This document shows positions 15,417-16,675 of a stretch of 16,675 nucleotides of DNA, piece after piece. The notes under the pieces are model-generated. The model was not told where the DNA came from. It saw only the letters and a program-made list of their open reading frames with translations, and did no database searches. The first letter of the stretch is position 1. Every line of letters starts with the position of its first letter. Both the position numbers and the translations under genes were made by a program. This DNA comes from Acholeplasmatales bacterium (GTDB lineage Bacteria > Bacillota_I > Bacilli_A > Izemoplasmatales > Hujiaoplasmataceae). The stretch covers positions 61,041 to 77,715 of the forward strand of contig DMTN01000051.1 of assembly GCA_003477305.1 (NCBI GenBank), read 5' to 3'.

Positions 15417-15440
15417 AAAAAGCACCGCTCAAGCGATGCT
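15417..15440 (-). terminator. Intrinsic terminator of the PAP2/YcxB-like gene pair
   Basis: On the minus strand AGCATCGC pairs with GCGGTGCT (one G-T wobble) around TTGA, followed by TTTTTG. It begins 12 bases after the stop codon at 15452, so it isolates this pair from the TetR/ABC-like operon. Confidence 0.85.
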
Positions 15441-15451
15441 TTCCGAACGAT

Positions 15452-15988
15452 TCAATGATATCGTTTTCCCAGTTTCTCGGCCAGGAATACTTTCAGTTCG
15501 GCGTATTGTTCAGGCGTCTCAAAGGAATTGAGATTGACAAGATACGTCCGCTTTTCCGTGTCATAAATCATCAAAAACTCGGTTTTTGTCGAAATTCTGA
15601 CGATCTCGTCATACTTGATGATCCGATCTTTTGGTTTGACGACGCCGGGGTCGACATCCTGCGGTTTCACGAAGCGACCGTTGACCAGGATCTGTTGGTC
15701 GTCGAAGAGGTAGGATCGGATGATCGGATTCTCGACGATCGGACTGTTTTTCAGCGCTTTTTTCTCCGATGTTTTCTGGATGATGACGGTCATGACGGCG
15801 TATACGACGATCATCCCGAGGATGAGCAGGCCGGTGCTCCATTGCGAGACCGCAAAAGAATATGTCGCGGCCGCCGCGGCGCCGACGGCGATGATGGAGA
15901 AGTTTTTCTTGAAGAAGTCGGCGAGATAGTATTTGTTGTAGCGAATGATCATGTCCTTGTCGTAAAGCGTTTCGTTGTACGCTCTCAT
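15452..15988 (-). CDS. Small membrane protein with a YcxB-like C-terminal domain
   Basis: A 178-residue protein with two transmembrane helices (about 30-48 and 52-70), a basic loop (QKTSEKKALK) and a soluble C-terminal domain. That domain contains IIKYDEIVRISTKTEFLMIY (123-142), then YLVNLNSF and a closing amphipathic helix. This pattern matches the YcxB-like family, whose function is unknown. Its start overlaps the stop of the PAP2 gene (ATGA), so they are co-translated, which may hint at a shared role in envelope lipid turnover. Length and helix count are normal for the family. Confidence 0.65.
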   Translation of the reverse strand: MRAYNETLYDKDMIIRYNKYYLADFFKKNFSIIAVGAAAAATYSFAVSQWSTGLLILGMIVVYAVMTVIIQKTSEKKALKNSPIVENPIIRSYLFDDQQILVNGRFVKPQDVDPGVVKPKDRIIKYDEIVRISTKTEFLMIYDTEKRTYLVNLNSFETPEQYAELKVFLAEKLGKRYH

Positions 15989-16674
15989 GCAACGTTCACC
16001 TCTTCTGTTTTCGGTTTACGGAAGACCATCGGATAAATGCCGATGGCGATGAAGACCATGGCGAAGTAGCGGATCCCGCCGAGCAGTACGGCGAAGGTAG
16101 CGGCGATCTTCTGGCCGGTGAGGAGTGCTTCTTCATCGACGATCAAGCCGAAGATGGCCTTGAGTCCGTATCGGACGCCCATCACGACGGCGACGCCAAG
16201 GGCGAAGCGGATCAGGTTCCTCCACAGAATGCGATGGTTGACGAATCCGACCTTCTTCGCTTCAAACCGGACGCCGAACACGAATCCGAGCATGGCGCCG
16301 ATCATCTTGAAGGTGCCTTCCATCTTGTCGTACAGATTGGCGGCGTCGGTGAGTTCGCCTTCCGCCTCGATCGTCGCATACCGCCATATAAAGACAATGA
16401 CCGTGAGTGCGACGCCGACGATGGCGAGGATGTTGTAGAATGTCCGCGTGTGATTCTTCAGTTTCGTGAAGACGACCTGCAATCCGATCGCCAGACCGAT
16501 TCCGAGCGCGGCGCCGACGATGACATCGGATAGGTAATGCGCGCCCAAATACATGCGGCTCAAGGCTACGACAACGATGATGACATAAGATGCAATCGTC
16601 AGCCAGCGCTTCTTGATCCACGTCGCAAGGCCGGCAAACACGGTCGCCGCGCCTTGCGTATGGCCGGACGGGAA
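15985..16674 (-). CDS. PAP2-family membrane phosphatase, N-terminus beyond the right edge
   Basis: The visible 229 residues begin FPSGHTQGAA and continue with no start codon required; a GTG at 16641 would cut off the conserved PSGH, so the gene must begin outside the window. Motif C2 is PSGH (visible residues 2-5). Motif C3 is SRMYLGAHYLSD (39-50) with R40, H46 and D50; C1 (KxxxxxxRP) is off-window. Such enzymes remove phosphate from lipids such as undecaprenyl pyrophosphate or phosphatidic acid at the membrane. Unusually, about 170 residues follow C3, with several more helices (about 79-97, 121-135, 153-178 and 188-215), so this is a longer form than the minimal six-helix PAP2. The tail ends in a short acidic cytosolic segment. 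Confidence 0.88.
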   Translation of the reverse strand, partial: FPSGHTQGAATVFAGLATWIKKRWLTIASYVIIVVVALSRMYLGAHYLSDVIVGAALGIGLAIGLQVVFTKLKNHTRTFYNILAIVGVALTVIVFIWRYATIEAEGELTDAANLYDKMEGTFKMIGAMLGFVFGVRFEAKKVGFVNHRILWRNLIRFALGVAVVMGVRYGLKAIFGLIVDEEALLTGQKIAATFAVLLGGIRYFAMVFIAIGIYPMVFRKPKTEEVNVA

Positions 16675-16675
16675 C

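Noticed and set aside
1..16675. tRNA, rRNA, insertion sequences, integrases, attachment sites
   Set aside because: I saw no cloverleaf, rRNA-like stretch, transposase motif or terminal inverted repeats in the window.

Overview
This 16.7 kb window looks like chromosomal DNA from a Gram-positive-type bacterium, Bacillota or Mycoplasmatota-like. The signs are strong Shine-Dalgarno sequences, a lipobox lipoprotein, factor-independent terminators and CvpA-, YcxB- and AgaA-like families. Base composition is fairly GC-rich. TGA acts as a stop in at least four genes, often inside ATGA overlaps, so the Mycoplasma code 4 is not in use. The genus cannot be read from the sequence. All genes but one (a protease) lie on the minus strand.

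Left third (2-6256): one unbroken minus-strand reading frame of at least 2085 codons whose C-terminus lies beyond the left edge. It starts with a four-helix CvpA-like membrane module. It continues as a very long acidic tail of about 19 related half-repeats of roughly 95 residues. These are paired into units that settle to exactly 194 residues (582 bp) near the left edge. The charge pattern places the tail outside the cell. Transcribed divergently from it is a short trypsin/DegP-like protease lipoprotein (6433-7293). A bidirectional terminator separates the protease from the next block.

Middle (7344-13040): a tightly packed minus-strand operon of a BadF/BadG-type sugar kinase, a GH36 alpha-galactosidase and a GH2 beta-galactosidase-like enzyme. 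No signal peptides are visible, so it appears to degrade imported galactosides or related glycans in the cytoplasm. No sugar transporter is encoded here.

Right part (13127-15440): a near-consensus promoter with two overlapping palindromic operators drives a two-gene unit. The first protein is a TetR-type DNA-binding regulator fused to an ABC ATPase-like domain in which every catalytic motif is degraded. The second is an ABC-2-type membrane permease that overlaps it by four bases. This looks like a regulator built from, or wired to, a transporter, and it is the strongest candidate for an undescribed system in the window. Far right (15452-16674): a YcxB-like membrane protein overlapping a PAP2 phosphatase that is cut by the right edge.
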